This document shows positions 36,494-45,381 of a stretch of DNA of 53,043 bases, one piece after another. The notes under the pieces were generated by a model. The model was given only the letters and a program-made list of their open reading frames with translations. It was not told where the DNA came from and ran no database searches. The DNA is from Gammaproteobacteria bacterium (GTDB lineage Bacteria; Pseudomonadota; Gammaproteobacteria; Steroidobacterales; Steroidobacteraceae). The stretch lies in contig DAIDHH010000036.1 in the NCBI GenBank assembly GCA_027452045.1, positions 1-53,043 of the forward strand. Direction: 5' to 3'. Made by a program: the position numbers and the translations under genes. Numbering within the stretch: the stretch's first letter is position 1; each line of letters begins with the position of its first letter.

Positions 36494-38197
36494 TCACCAG
36501 AACATCAGATTGAGGATGAGCGCGCCCAGGAGCACGCCCGCTCCGAGCACCGCCGGACGCGCGAACCAGGCACGGCTCGCCGAGCGCGGCCGCTCGGTGA
36601 GCGAGTAGACGAGACCCACGAGCTCGCGCTCCTCCCGCGGCCGCGTCGCGAGGCTCACGAGGACGGTGACCGCGAAGCAGGCGGCAAACGCCCAGATCGC
36701 CGTCCAGAAGTTCTGCGCCATCTGGCTCGGGTAGTGATGCAGCACCGCGATCCAGCCGCCCTTGATTCCAGGCAGGGCCGTCCCCGGGATAGTGAGTCCA
36801 TGGTGAGCGGCAGCGGCAGCCGTGCCGGCCAAGAGGCCGATGAAGGCGCCGTGTCCGGTCGAGCGTTTCCAGAACATACCGAGCAGGAACGTCGCAAACA
36901 GCGGCGCATTCACGAACGCGAACAGCAGCTGCAGCAGGTCCATGATGTTGTTGAACCTGTTGGCGACGTAGGCCGCGGCCACCGAGAGGCCGATCCCGGC
37001 GACGGTCGCGATGCGCCCGACGTTGAGATAGTGATGATCGCCCGCGCGCGGGCGGATGTGCGTCTGGTAGATGTCATAGGTCCACACGGTGTTGAAGGCG
37101 GTGACATTGCCCGCCATTCCCGTCATGAAGCTCGCCATCAGCGCGGTGAGTCCAAGACCCAGCATGCCGTTCGGGAAGTAGTGGCCGAGCATCAGCGGGA
37201 TCACCATGTCGTAATTGAGCGAGCCGTCGGCTTTGTGCGGCAGCGCGAAGCCGCTCGCGCCACCATGCACCGTGGAGGCGATCGCGATCATGCCGGGCAG
37301 GATCACGAGAAACGGGAACAGCATCTTCGGGATCGCCGCGATGAGTGGCGTGCGGCGCGCCGCTTGCATCGACTCGGCGGCCAGCGCCCGCTGCACCACC
37401 AGGAAGTCCGTGCACCAGTAGCCGAAGGACAGCACGAACCCGAGCCCCATCGCCATGCCGAACCACTCGACTCCCATGGGATTGTCCTTCGGGCTTCCCA
37501 TGACGCTCCAGGTGCTGAGCCAGGCGTGCGGCGCGAAGCCGCGCGAGACCGCCATCGTTTTCAAGCCCTCGGTGAGCCCGTGCCAGCCGCCGATGTCCTT
37601 CAGACCGAGCAGCACGAGCGGTGCGAAGCCGAAGACGATGAGGAAGAACTGCAGCACCTCGTTGTAGATCGCCGAGGTCAGCCCGCCGAGGAGGATGTAC
37701 ACGAGCACGATCACCGCGGAAAGCATCACGCTGGTGCCGAACCCCCATCCGAGGAGGAGCTTCAGCAGCAGCGCCATCGCATACATCGAGATCCCCGAGG
37801 AGAACACCGTCATCACGGCGAAGGTGATGGCATTCAGCGTGCGGGTCTTCTCATCGAAGCGCAGCTTCAGGTACTCCGGCACCGAGCGGGCGCGCGAGCC
37901 GTAGTAGAACGGCATCATGAAGACCCCGAGGAACACCATCGCCGGGATCGCCCCCACCCAGTAGAACTGGCTGGTCGCCATGCCGTACTTCGCCCCGGAG
38001 GCGGCCATGCCGATCACCTCCTGCGCGCCGAGGTTCGCCGAGATGAAGGCGAGCCCCGTGATCCATGCGGGAATGGATCGGCCCGAGAGGAAGAAGTCGG
38101 TGCTGGTGCGCATCGCGCGCTTCAGCGCCGCGCCGATGCCGAGCACGAACGCGAAGTACACCGACATGATGACCCAATCAATCGCCCTCGGATGCAT
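36494..38197 (-). CDS. Sodium:solute symporter (SSS/SGLT family)
   Basis: A 567-residue transporter with about 14 hydrophobic helices. SGLT-type features are FFLSGRSIPAWITGLAFIS, ANLGAQEVIGMAASGAKYGM and VPEYLKLRFDEKTRTLNA. Bacterial relatives take up galactose or glucose with sodium. It lies 12 bases after dgoA on the same strand with GAGGGG before the ATG, so it is probably the importer for the sugar handled by this locus. Sugar specificity is inferred from context. Confidence 0.9.
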   Translation of the reverse strand: MHPRAIDWVIMSVYFAFVLGIGAALKRAMRTSTDFFLSGRSIPAWITGLAFISANLGAQEVIGMAASGAKYGMATSQFYWVGAIPAMVFLGVFMMPFYYGSRARSVPEYLKLRFDEKTRTLNAITFAVMTVFSSGISMYAMALLLKLLLGWGFGTSVMLSAVIVLVYILLGGLTSAIYNEVLQFFLIVFGFAPLVLLGLKDIGGWHGLTEGLKTMAVSRGFAPHAWLSTWSVMGSPKDNPMGVEWFGMAMGLGFVLSFGYWCTDFLVVQRALAAESMQAARRTPLIAAIPKMLFPFLVILPGMIAIASTVHGGASGFALPHKADGSLNYDMVIPLMLGHYFPNGMLGLGLTALMASFMTGMAGNVTAFNTVWTYDIYQTHIRPRAGDHHYLNVGRIATVAGIGLSVAAAYVANRFNNIMDLLQLLFAFVNAPLFATFLLGMFWKRSTGHGAFIGLLAGTAAAAAHHGLTIPGTALPGIKGGWIAVLHHYPSQMAQNFWTAIWAFAACFAVTVLVSLATRPREERELVGLVYSLTERPRSASRAWFARPAVLGAGVLLGALILNLMFW

Positions 38198-38209
38198 TCG
38201 ACCCCTCGT

Positions 38210-38851
38210 TCAGCCTTGTTTTGGATTCGAGCCGCTCCAGGCCGCGCGCAGCTCGAGTGCGCGAGCGAGCACCTGTTGCGGCGTATCGCCCGCCTTGTAG
38301 AGCGAGCCGCCCACTCCGATCCCACCGGCCCCGGCGGTAAGCCAGGCGGAAAGATCGTGTGCGCCCGTTCCCCCGACCGCCCAGATGCGGATCCGGCGCG
38401 GCAGCACCTCGCGCAGCGCCTTCAGATGACCCGGGCCCAGGGTGCTCGCTGGAAACAGTTTCAACTCCGCGGCGCCCGCGGCGATGGCCGAGAAGGCGTC
38501 GGTCGGGGTCATGAACCCCGGCAGGCACTCGAGTCCGAGCGCGACGGCGCGCCTGATGACCGCGGGGTCAGAGTGAGGAGAGACGATGAGCCGCCCGCCG
38601 GCGCCCGCAACGCTCTCGACATCCGCCGCCGATAGCACGGTGCCCGCGCCGACCAGGACCTGCGGGCCGAGAGCGCCCGCGAGGCGCTCGATGCTCTCCA
38701 GAGGGTCGGGGGAGTTCAGCGGCACCTCGAGGATGCGCACGCCTCCCTCGAGCAGCGCCTCCCCGACACTCAGGGCCTCAGCCGGACGCAGACCCCGCAG
38801 GATCGCGATCACCGGCATGGCGCCGCCGTGCAGGATCTGATCGATCGTCAT
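38210..38851 (-). CDS. dgoA: 2-dehydro-3-deoxy-6-phosphogalactonate aldolase
   Basis: A 213-residue class I aldolase of the KDPG/KDPGal family that splits the phosphorylated keto-deoxy acid into pyruvate and glyceraldehyde 3-phosphate. The Schiff-base lysine is Lys131 in AAELKLFPAS and the acid is Glu42 in RILEVPLNSPDP; the start VIAILRGLRPAEA is typical of DgoA. ATG 38851 follows the dgoK stop by one base. KDPG aldolase (Eda) shares the fold, but the LNSP motif and the adjacent kinase favour DgoA. Confidence 0.92.
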   Translation of the reverse strand: MTIDQILHGGAMPVIAILRGLRPAEALSVGEALLEGGVRILEVPLNSPDPLESIERLAGALGPQVLVGAGTVLSAADVESVAGAGGRLIVSPHSDPAVIRRAVALGLECLPGFMTPTDAFSAIAAGAAELKLFPASTLGPGHLKALREVLPRRIRIWAVGGTGAHDLSAWLTAGAGGIGVGGSLYKAGDTPQQVLARALELRAAWSGSNPKQG

Positions 38852-38852
38852 G

Positions 38853-39797
38853 TCAGCCCTCCTCCTGCGCATCGGCGAGCGCGCGCAGCCCCGCAAGCAC
38901 GCAGCGCTCGCCGTCGAGCGCCTCGGCGTCGATGTGATTGAGCGCGAGCGCGCACCGATAGCGAGCCGTGAGGCGAGGCTCTCCGATCAGCGTGAGCCGC
39001 TCGGCGCCGAGCGCCCGCATCCCGAGCATGCTGTCGAGCTCCGCTCCGATCAGCAAACCCGAGAGGAACGCCCTGGCCCAACCCGCCGTGCGCCCTTCGA
39101 TGAGCTGCGCCGTGCGCGTTTCGAACAGACTCGCGGCGAGATCTGCGCGGGCGGCGGCCCGCACACCCGCCTCGAATCCCTCCTCGTCCATCCCGGGATC
39201 CGTTGCGACGCGCAAGAGCGATGAATGGCGACTGAGAAGATCGAACAGCTCTCCGGTGAAATACGTCTGCACGCGCGTGATGGCGCCATTGCACACCTCG
39301 ACCCATTTGCTGTGTGTGCCGGGCAGCACCATCAGGCGGGTATCCGTGGCGAGCTGCTGCTCGAGCGAGAGGGCGCCGAAGATCTGGGTCTCCTCTCCGC
39401 GCATCACGTCGGCGACCTCGTGGAAGTTCTGTGCCAGGATCCCGGGTGCGATGCAAGCCTCGAACCCCTCGACACGCACGGGCAGGGCGCCTTCCTGCCA
39501 CATCTGCGCGGTCGCGGGGGCCCGCACATAGGGCACTTCCGCCAGGCCATTGCGCGAGCCTGCCATACCGCACAGGAACACCCGCGGACGATGTGCGTCC
39601 GGCCATGCGGCCAACATTCCCGCGAGCGCCCGCGCCGGCGACTCGGCGCCGAGCAGGTTGATGCCAGGCCCGTCGCCCCTGGCGGCGATCTCGCCCCCGA
39701 TCTCGAGGAAGGCGCGCAAGCGGCTGCTGCCCCAATCACAGAGGACTCGCGCCGCAGAGCTCACCTCGACCACCGAGACCCTAAGCCCATCCGCCAT
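38853..39797 (-). CDS. dgoK: 2-dehydro-3-deoxygalactonokinase
   Basis: A 314-residue sugar-acid kinase. The N-terminal phosphate loop is LCDWGSSRLRAFL and a central motif reads LVMLPGTHSKWVEVCNGAI; both are DgoK signatures. It phosphorylates 2-keto-3-deoxygalactonate before the aldolase step. Its start at 39797 lies 17 bases inside the end of the SDR gene, and it is separated from dgoA by one base. The first dozen residues before the phosphate loop are longer than in E. coli, so an internal start is possible. Confidence 0.9.
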   Translation of the reverse strand: MADGLRVSVVEVSSAARVLCDWGSSRLRAFLEIGGEIAARGDGPGINLLGAESPARALAGMLAAWPDAHRPRVFLCGMAGSRNGLAEVPYVRAPATAQMWQEGALPVRVEGFEACIAPGILAQNFHEVADVMRGEETQIFGALSLEQQLATDTRLMVLPGTHSKWVEVCNGAITRVQTYFTGELFDLLSRHSSLLRVATDPGMDEEGFEAGVRAAARADLAASLFETRTAQLIEGRTAGWARAFLSGLLIGAELDSMLGMRALGAERLTLIGEPRLTARYRCALALNHIDAEALDGERCVLAGLRALADAQEEG

Positions 39798-40536
39798 CCA
39801 CCACGTAGTGCTGTCCGGTGCAGGCGCTCGCTTCCTCGGAGGCGAGGAAGACGACGAACTTCGCCACCTCGTCCGGCTGGAGCCTTCGTTTGAGGCACTG
39901 GGCCGCCATGGCCTGGCGCTCGGCCTCGGGGGTGAACCATTTCTCGAGCTGACGCTGAGTCATGATCCAGCCCGGGGCGACGGCGTTGACGCGCACGCCG
40001 TGGACCCCAAAGTCGCGCGCCAGCGAGCGCGTCAGGCCAAGGACGCCCGACTTCGATGCGGTGTATCCGGCCATGCCGCCCACCCCCGTCATCCAGGAAA
40101 TGGACCCCAGGTTGATGATGGCGCCGCGGCCGGCGGCCTTCATGTCGGGCAACACCGCCTGGGCGCAGAAGAACTGATGTTTGAGGTTGACTGCGATCCG
40201 CTCATCCCAGATGGCTTCGGTTACCTCTTCAGTGGCGTGACGCTCGTCGTTGGCAGCGTTGTTGACCAGCACCTGGATGGGTCCGAGGCGGGCGCGAATG
40301 ACGCCTATGGCGCGCCGCAACGCCGCTATGTCGGTGAGATCGCACGCCTCGAAGTGAACCGGCGTTCCCGCGGCCTCGAGATCCCGGACCAGCGCGCGCG
40401 AAGGCTCGACTGCGATGTCGAGGAAGGCGACGTTGGCGCGCTGCGCCGCGAACTGACGCACGATGGCTTCGCCTATCCCGCCGCCCCCGCCGGTGACCAA
40501 AATGACCTGGCCATTCAAATCAGGATAAATCGCCAT
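39781..40536 (-). CDS. SDR-family sugar dehydrogenase
   Basis: A 251-residue short-chain dehydrogenase. The NAD(P) motif is TGGGGGIG at residues 15-22 and the catalytic residues are Ser145 (LGSIS), Tyr158 and Lys162 (GYTASKSG). ATG 40536 gives a normal SDR N-terminus. It lies 14 bases after the lactonase gene, and with the lactonase it would oxidise galactose (or arabinose/fucose) to the aldonic acid used by the IlvD/Edd dehydratase. Exact sugar is inferred. Confidence 0.88.
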   Translation of the reverse strand: MAIYPDLNGQVILVTGGGGGIGEAIVRQFAAQRANVAFLDIAVEPSRALVRDLEAAGTPVHFEACDLTDIAALRRAIGVIRARLGPIQVLVNNAANDERHATEEVTEAIWDERIAVNLKHQFFCAQAVLPDMKAAGRGAIINLGSISWMTGVGGMAGYTASKSGVLGLTRSLARDFGVHGVRVNAVAPGWIMTQRQLEKWFTPEAERQAMAAQCLKRRLQPDEVAKFVVFLASEEASACTGQHYVVDGGWA

Positions 40537-40550
40537 GGGGACTCCGCTGC

Positions 40551-41432
40551 TCAAACGCTCGCCACGCTGGCCTCCATCGGAGGCACCCCCGGCACCGGCG
40601 CGGTGAAACTGAAGAGATCTCCCGCGAGCGGCTGGCCGGCACGCTCCGCGGCCGTCAACCCCTGGCGTGCGGTCGTGACATAGGCGGTGCGCAGATCGCG
40701 ATCCCCGAAGGCGATCTTGGTCACATGGGCGCACGGCACTCGCACCGTAGCCAGCAGCTCCCCGGCCGGTGAATAGCGGCGGACGCACCACCCCCCCCAG
40801 AGTGCGACCCAGAGGCACCCTTGCGCATCGACGGCAGTGCCGTCGGGGAACCCTGCTCCCTCTTCGATCTGCGCGAAGACGCGCTTGCGCGTCAGTGTGC
40901 GGGCGTCGGGCCGGTCGAAGGCATAGATCATCCGCCGGGCGCTGTCGCAGTGGTAGAAAACCCGCCCATCGGGACTGAACGCCGGGCCGTTGGTGACGAT
41001 GTAGTCCTCGTCGAGTCTCGTACAGCGGCCTTGCTCATCGAGACGGTACAGCGCTCCTGTGGGTTCGCGCTCGGGGTCGTGCATGGATCCAAACCACAGC
41101 GTCCCCTCCGGGCTGACGCATCCGTCGTTCAAGCGGTTATCCGGCAGATGCGGCTCGACGCGCGCCAGCAGGGAGAGCGCACCGGTATCGGGATCGAAGC
41201 GATGCAGGCCGGATTTCATGCCGACGATGAAGCCTCCAGCGGACTCCGGGACCAGGAACCCGGGCGGCGCATCGACGGTCCAGCTATGACGCTCCCCGGT
41301 ATGAGGACGCCAGCGGTGCAATCGGCAGCCCTTGATGTCGACGAACCAGAGCGCGGACTCCCGCCCGACCCACACCGGCCCTTCGCCGAGCTCGGCGCCC
41401 ACCTCGCATACTCGGCGAACCTGCACACTCAC
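40551..41432 (-). CDS. SMP-30/gluconolactonase-family sugar lactonase
   Basis: A 293-residue six-bladed propeller lactonase. Metal-binding positions are Glu17 (LGEGPVW), the asparagine in PDNRLNDG, the asparagine in TNGPAFSPDG and an aspartate in FPDGTAVDAQG. It opens the aldonolactone made by the SDR enzyme. It is the first gene of the leftward sugar operon (lactonase, SDR, dgoK, dgoA, symporter, small membrane protein), all within a few bases of each other. Confidence 0.9.
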   Translation of the reverse strand: MSVQVRRVCEVGAELGEGPVWVGRESALWFVDIKGCRLHRWRPHTGERHSWTVDAPPGFLVPESAGGFIVGMKSGLHRFDPDTGALSLLARVEPHLPDNRLNDGCVSPEGTLWFGSMHDPEREPTGALYRLDEQGRCTRLDEDYIVTNGPAFSPDGRVFYHCDSARRMIYAFDRPDARTLTRKRVFAQIEEGAGFPDGTAVDAQGCLWVALWGGWCVRRYSPAGELLATVRVPCAHVTKIAFGDRDLRTAYVTTARQGLTAAERAGQPLAGDLFSFTAPVPGVPPMEASVASV

Positions 41433-41454
41433 CCGCCCCCACCTCGCGGCATCG

Positions 41455-41480
41455 ATATATCCGATTAGTCTGATAAATTA
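41455..41480. promoter_or_regulatory. Candidate operator/promoter of the sugar operon
   Basis: An AT-rich island begins 23 bases upstream of the lactonase ATG. On the minus strand it contains CTAATCGGATATAT, sharing AATCGGA-ATAT with 31897-31913 and ATCGGA with 32748-32762. TATATC could serve as a -10 element. Control by the FadR-type regulator is inferred from the shared motif. Confidence 0.4.
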
Positions 41481-41526
41481 CCCGGGGGCCGTCAAGGTCT
41501 GCCGATGGGTCCCTCGCGATCCACGC

Positions 41527-42546
41527 TCAGCGGCGATAACCGTAATACTCGCAGAACCACTCGACGAAGCGGCGCACGCCCACCTCGACTTCAGTGCTGG
41601 GCTTGTACTCGACGTCGTGCACCAGGTCTTCGACGTCAGCGCAGGTCTCGGGCACGTCCCCGAGCTGCAGCGGCAGAAAGCGCTTTTCGGCCTTGCGCCC
41701 CAGACACTCTTCGATGACCTCGATGTAGCGCATCAGCTCGACGGGCCGGCGATTGCCGATGTTGTACAGACGAAACGGCGCGCGGCTGCGGGCGGGATCC
41801 GGAGCATCCCCGCTCCAGGCGGGATCTGCCTGCGCCACGCGCTCACACACCCTCACCACACCCTCGGCGATGTCCTCGACGTAGGTGAAATCACGCTTGT
41901 GCCGCCCGTTGTTGAACACGTCGATGGGCTTGCCTTCGAGGATGTTGCGCGTGAACAGAAACAGCGCCATGTCCGGCCGCCCCCAGGGCCCGTAGACGGT
42001 GAAGAAGCGCAGCCCCGTGGTGGGCAGAGCGAACAGCGAGGAATAGCTGTGCGCCATCAGCTCGTCGGCGCGCTTGGTGGCCGCGTAGATGGAGAGCGGA
42101 TGGTCGGCGACCCGGTGCGGGGAAAACGGCATGTCGGTATTGGCACCGTAGACGGAGCTCGTCGAGGCATAAACGAGGTGCTCCACGCCGTTGTGCCGGC
42201 AGCCCTCGAGCACGGTGAGAGTCCCCGTGACGTTGCTGCGGACATAGCTGAAGGGATCCTTGAGCGAGTGACGCACTCCGGCCTGCGCGGCAAGGTGGAT
42301 GACCCGCTGGAACTTCTCCCGCGCGAACAGCTCCGCCATGCCGGCCTCGTCTGCGAGGTCGAGCCGCACGAATCGGAATCCCTCGCGGCCGGTGAGCCGA
42401 TCGAGCCGCGCCTGCTTCAGGGCGACGTCGTAGTAATCGTTCAGATTGTCGAGACCGACTACCTCAAGACCCCGGGCGAGCAGCTTCTGCGCGGTGTGGT
42501 AGCCGATGAACCCGGCCGCGCCGGTCAATAGGATTTTCATGGACAT
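41527..42546 (-). CDS. UDP-glucuronate 4-epimerase-like NAD-dependent epimerase
   Basis: A 339-residue extended SDR. Motifs: [16 protein letters not shown] (NAD binding), [36 protein letters not shown], the catalytic YAATK, and [16 protein letters not shown], all characteristic of UDP-glucuronate/UDP-galacturonate 4-epimerases used for surface polysaccharide precursors. GAGG lies at good spacing before ATG 42546; ATG 42540 is also possible. No polysaccharide genes adjoin it. The 174-base gap upstream of it (42547-42720) shows no feature. Confidence 0.9.
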   Translation of the reverse strand: MSMKILLTGAAGFIGYHTAQKLLARGLEVVGLDNLNDYYDVALKQARLDRLTGREGFRFVRLDLADEAGMAELFAREKFQRVIHLAAQAGVRHSLKDPFSYVRSNVTGTLTVLEGCRHNGVEHLVYASTSSVYGANTDMPFSPHRVADHPLSIYAATKRADELMAHSYSSLFALPTTGLRFFTVYGPWGRPDMALFLFTRNILEGKPIDVFNNGRHKRDFTYVEDIAEGVVRVCERVAQADPAWSGDAPDPARSRAPFRLYNIGNRRPVELMRYIEVIEECLGRKAEKRFLPLQLGDVPETCADVEDLVHDVEYKPSTEVEVGVRRFVEWFCEYYGYRR

Positions 42547-42720
42547 TCGTTCGCCTCGGTGGTGCGCTCATGCGTGCCGGCTCGGGATCTTATCGGAAGC
42601 ATGCCAGGGCGCGCAGGGCGGAGCCACGAATGTGCGATGCCACACCGCTTCCGTCGCGATTCTGCGGCGCCCGCCTCCCGATACGCCGCGCGCGCCCTCC
42701 CCGCCCGGCGCCGCAGGCGC

Positions 42721-43662
42721 TCACGGCTGCTCGGCCGTAAGATCCGACCCCGCATCGGCACGAGACTTTGTCCTGATCGTCCTGGCGGTCGTGATGATGA
42801 GCACGCTCACGATGATGAGCACGGTGCCGAGCACGGTGCGCAGATTCAACGCCTCGCCTCCGAGGAGATACCCGACCACCACGGCAACCACCGGATTGAC
42901 GTAGGCATAGGTGCCCACCTTGGTGGGCGATTCGTGGTGGATCAGCCAGGTATAGGCGGTGAATGCGACGATGGAGCCGGCCACGATCAGGTAAAGCAGC
43001 GCGAGCCACGCTCCGGTGGAGACCGCCTGCGCACGGAAGTGATGCCCCTCGCCGAGCACGCCGGCGGCAACGCCGAGGAGCAGCCCGCCCGCCAGCATTT
43101 GCGTACCGGCGCTCATCACCTTGGAGTCCGGCAAGGGCAGCAGGCGCGTCAGTACCGATCCGGTGGACCAGCTCAGCGCGCCGACGATGAGACCGGCGGC
43201 TCCGAGGAGATACACCGGCCGGCCGCCGACGCCGAGCGAGGGGTCCACGAGCACCACCACGCCCGCAAGACCTATCAGCAGCGCCGTGCCCAGGCGCATC
43301 GTCAGGCGCTGCGTACGCAGCCAGAGAATCTCCGAAATCGCGGTGAAAGCGGGAATCGTCGCGAGAATCACCGCCGCCATGCCGGAGGGAACGCGCTGCT
43401 CCGCCCAGAAGAGGAATCCGTAATCCACCAGGAAGAAGAGGAACCCCAGCAGGGCGGTCGCGGCCCACTGCCTTCCGCTGGGCAGCCGCTCGCCGCGCGC
43501 CAGCCCCCACGCGGTCAGCGCGAGCCCTGCCACCGTGAACCGGATGGCCGCCATCAGCAGGGGAGGCATTTGCGCCACGCCCACACGAATGGCGAAGTAT
43601 GTCGATCCCCAGACGAAGTAGATGATCCCGAAGGCGATCAGGGTCTTCCATTGGGTCCGCAA
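42721..43662 (-). CDS. EamA/DMT-family transporter
   Basis: A 313-residue inner-membrane protein with ten predicted helices in two EamA repeats. The start FGIIYFVWGSTYFAIRVGV and the later AGSIVAFTAYTWLIHHESPT and VGTYAYVNPVVAVVVGYLLG are typical of the YedA-like drug/metabolite group. Substrate is unknown. The broken AraC-type regulator lies just upstream on the same strand; such pairs are common for small exporters. Confidence 0.88.
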   Translation of the reverse strand: MRTQWKTLIAFGIIYFVWGSTYFAIRVGVAQMPPLLMAAIRFTVAGLALTAWGLARGERLPSGRQWAATALLGFLFFLVDYGFLFWAEQRVPSGMAAVILATIPAFTAISEILWLRTQRLTMRLGTALLIGLAGVVVLVDPSLGVGGRPVYLLGAAGLIVGALSWSTGSVLTRLLPLPDSKVMSAGTQMLAGGLLLGVAAGVLGEGHHFRAQAVSTGAWLALLYLIVAGSIVAFTAYTWLIHHESPTKVGTYAYVNPVVAVVVGYLLGGEALNLRTVLGTVLIIVSVLIITTARTIRTKSRADAGSDLTAEQP

Positions 43663-43705
43663 GGTGGCGCTCCGGAAACCGGCTCGTGAGGAGGAGACGG
43701 GTCGA

Positions 43706-44393
43706 TCATACCGATACCGGGCGGCGCCTGGCGTCCCCCCACAAGCCCGCGAGGCGCCGCTGCACCATGTAGGCGTGAGGCGTCAGTCCGTACGAACGGG
43801 CGAAACCGCGCAGCAGCTGATAGCGGCTCACGCCCGCCTCACGCGCCAGCTCGGCGAGAGTGACCGAAGGGATCGTCCTCATCGATACGCGCCTTCGCCC
43901 GGGCCACCGTTGGCGGAGCGCTGATCCGCGCCGTCCGCGGCCGAAGGAGCCGCGCCAAGAGTCCGATCAGGCACTCCTCTGCCCGCGCGGGCGCGGACGC
44001 CGGGTGGGTCAGAGCCCCGTATGCGCCCTCGAATGCCTGCGCGAGCAGAGCGCTCGCCATGACCGGCTCCGTGAACTCGAAGTCCCCGCAGCCCCCGTCG
44101 CGGATGTCCGAAACCGCTGCAGCGACGCGGTAGGGCTTCAGATAGAGCATCTTCCATTGGCGGGCGCCGCCGATCGGCAGGCCATCGTGCACCTCGCCCG
44201 GGTTGCAGGTGATGAGGCTCCCCGGCGCTGCCTCCACCATGCCCCGACGGCTCCAGGATTTCTGGGCACCGCCGAGGATCCGTCCGATGCCGAACTCCTC
44301 ATGGGAATGGCGCGGGAATGCCTCATCCGAGCACGCCTCGACCGCTAGGATCTGCTGGAGCGCACACGGGCGGGAGGTGAAGGATCCTCGCAT
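43706..44393 (-). pseudogene. AraC-family regulator, frameshifted and truncated
   Basis: The first open frame (44393 to 43839) encodes an AraC-type cupin sensor (FPRHSHEEFGIGRIL, then GSLITCNPGEVHDGLPIGG) and stops after DEDDPFGHSRRAGA. Shifting by one base near 43867-43871, at a CCC run on the minus strand, restores VTLAELAREAGVSRYQLL and GFARSYGLTPHAYMVQRRL, the first helix-turn-helix of the AraC domain. That frame ends at 43706 after LAGLWGDARRRPVSV, so the second helix-turn-helix is missing. One frameshift might be a sequencing error, but the truncation is independent of it. Probably non-functional. Confidence 0.75.
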
Positions 44394-44610
44394 ATCAGGG
44401 TTCGCCAGACCGTGAACGCCAGAATATCACCGGCGGGGACCGCAAGAGCACTCTCGCGGATGAGGGGACTTCGGCGGTGCGCGATGGACTGATCCGTTGG
44501 GCGCGCATCACGACTCCTCTCTGGCAGTGTGCGCCAATTGCAACGGCTCTGTGGTAGAAGCCATTCACCGTGGCGCGCCGCGCAACGCCCCCCTGCTCAG
44601 GAGACGCTTG

Positions 44611-45363
44611 ATGCATCGAGACACCCGTGCGGCCCCGTCCCTAGCTTTCCTGCTCCTCGCCCTGATTGCCGCCGCCGGCGCAGGAGCGGCGTCCCTGAGG
44701 CCCGCGCGGCACGGGAGCTTTGGGCACTACACGTTTGCGCTCACCTGGCAACCCGGATTCTGCAGCACCTATGACGGTTGCCTGCGCGAGCAGCCGCGCA
44801 AGCCTCTCATCGGACTGCACGGACTTTGGGCCTCCCGACCGCGGTCATTGATCGCGCGCGGCGTAAGCGCGCCCAAGTGGTGGCGTCGCGGCTGCGATTA
44901 TTTCCACCACAGTAACCGTGCTCCGCGCCTCTCGGCCAAGACCCTCGAACAGCTGCGCAGCTCGATGCCCCACCTGAGGCACGATCTGCTCAGGCACGAG
45001 TATGACAAGCACGTGCAGTGCTTCGGCTTCGACGCCGAGTCCTTCTTCGACACCGAGCTTCGCATGCGTCACCGTGTGGTGAGGAGCAGATTCGGTCAAT
45101 ACCTGATGTCCATCGCCCGTGGCCACGAGGTTCGGCGCCAAGAGGTGATCAAGGCTTTCGCGCGCGCCTTCGACACGACCCGATGGACAGCCCTGCAGCT
45201 GCGCTGCGGCCACAACCGCCGCGGCCGGGTCGTCCTCACCCAGATCTGGATCACGCTCCACACCGATGCGTTGGCGCGCTTCCCGGGAAATGGCGCGCTC
45301 ATGAACGCGCCCATCGCGCAGAGCAATTGCCCGCGTACCTTCCGCGTTCCGGACTGGAGATAG
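44611..45363 (+). CDS. Secreted ribonuclease T2-family enzyme
   Basis: A 250-residue exported RNase. The leader is LAFLLLALIAAAGAGAA. The two catalytic segments are present: IGLHGLWAS with His70, and RHEYDKHVQC with His129, Glu130, Lys133 and His134. LTWQPGFC is the usual T2 start. The second segment has Val-Gln where most members have Gly-Thr, a variation outside the catalytic residues. ATG 44611 follows AGGAG; a longer frame from 44497 adds unrelated residues. It would degrade RNA in the periplasm or outside the cell. Confidence 0.9.
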   Translation: MHRDTRAAPSLAFLLLALIAAAGAGAASLRPARHGSFGHYTFALTWQPGFCSTYDGCLREQPRKPLIGLHGLWASRPRSLIARGVSAPKWWRRGCDYFHHSNRAPRLSAKTLEQLRSSMPHLRHDLLRHEYDKHVQCFGFDAESFFDTELRMRHRVVRSRFGQYLMSIARGHEVRRQEVIKAFARAFDTTRWTALQLRCGHNRRGRVVLTQIWITLHTDALARFPGNGALMNAPIAQSNCPRTFRVPDWR

Positions 45364-45381
45364 GGGGCTCGCCCGCCGCGC

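Noticed and set aside
36455-38635. A 726-codon rightward open frame opposite the SSS symporter and dgoA
   Set aside because: Arg/His/Glu-rich shadow of two well-supported genes on the other strand.
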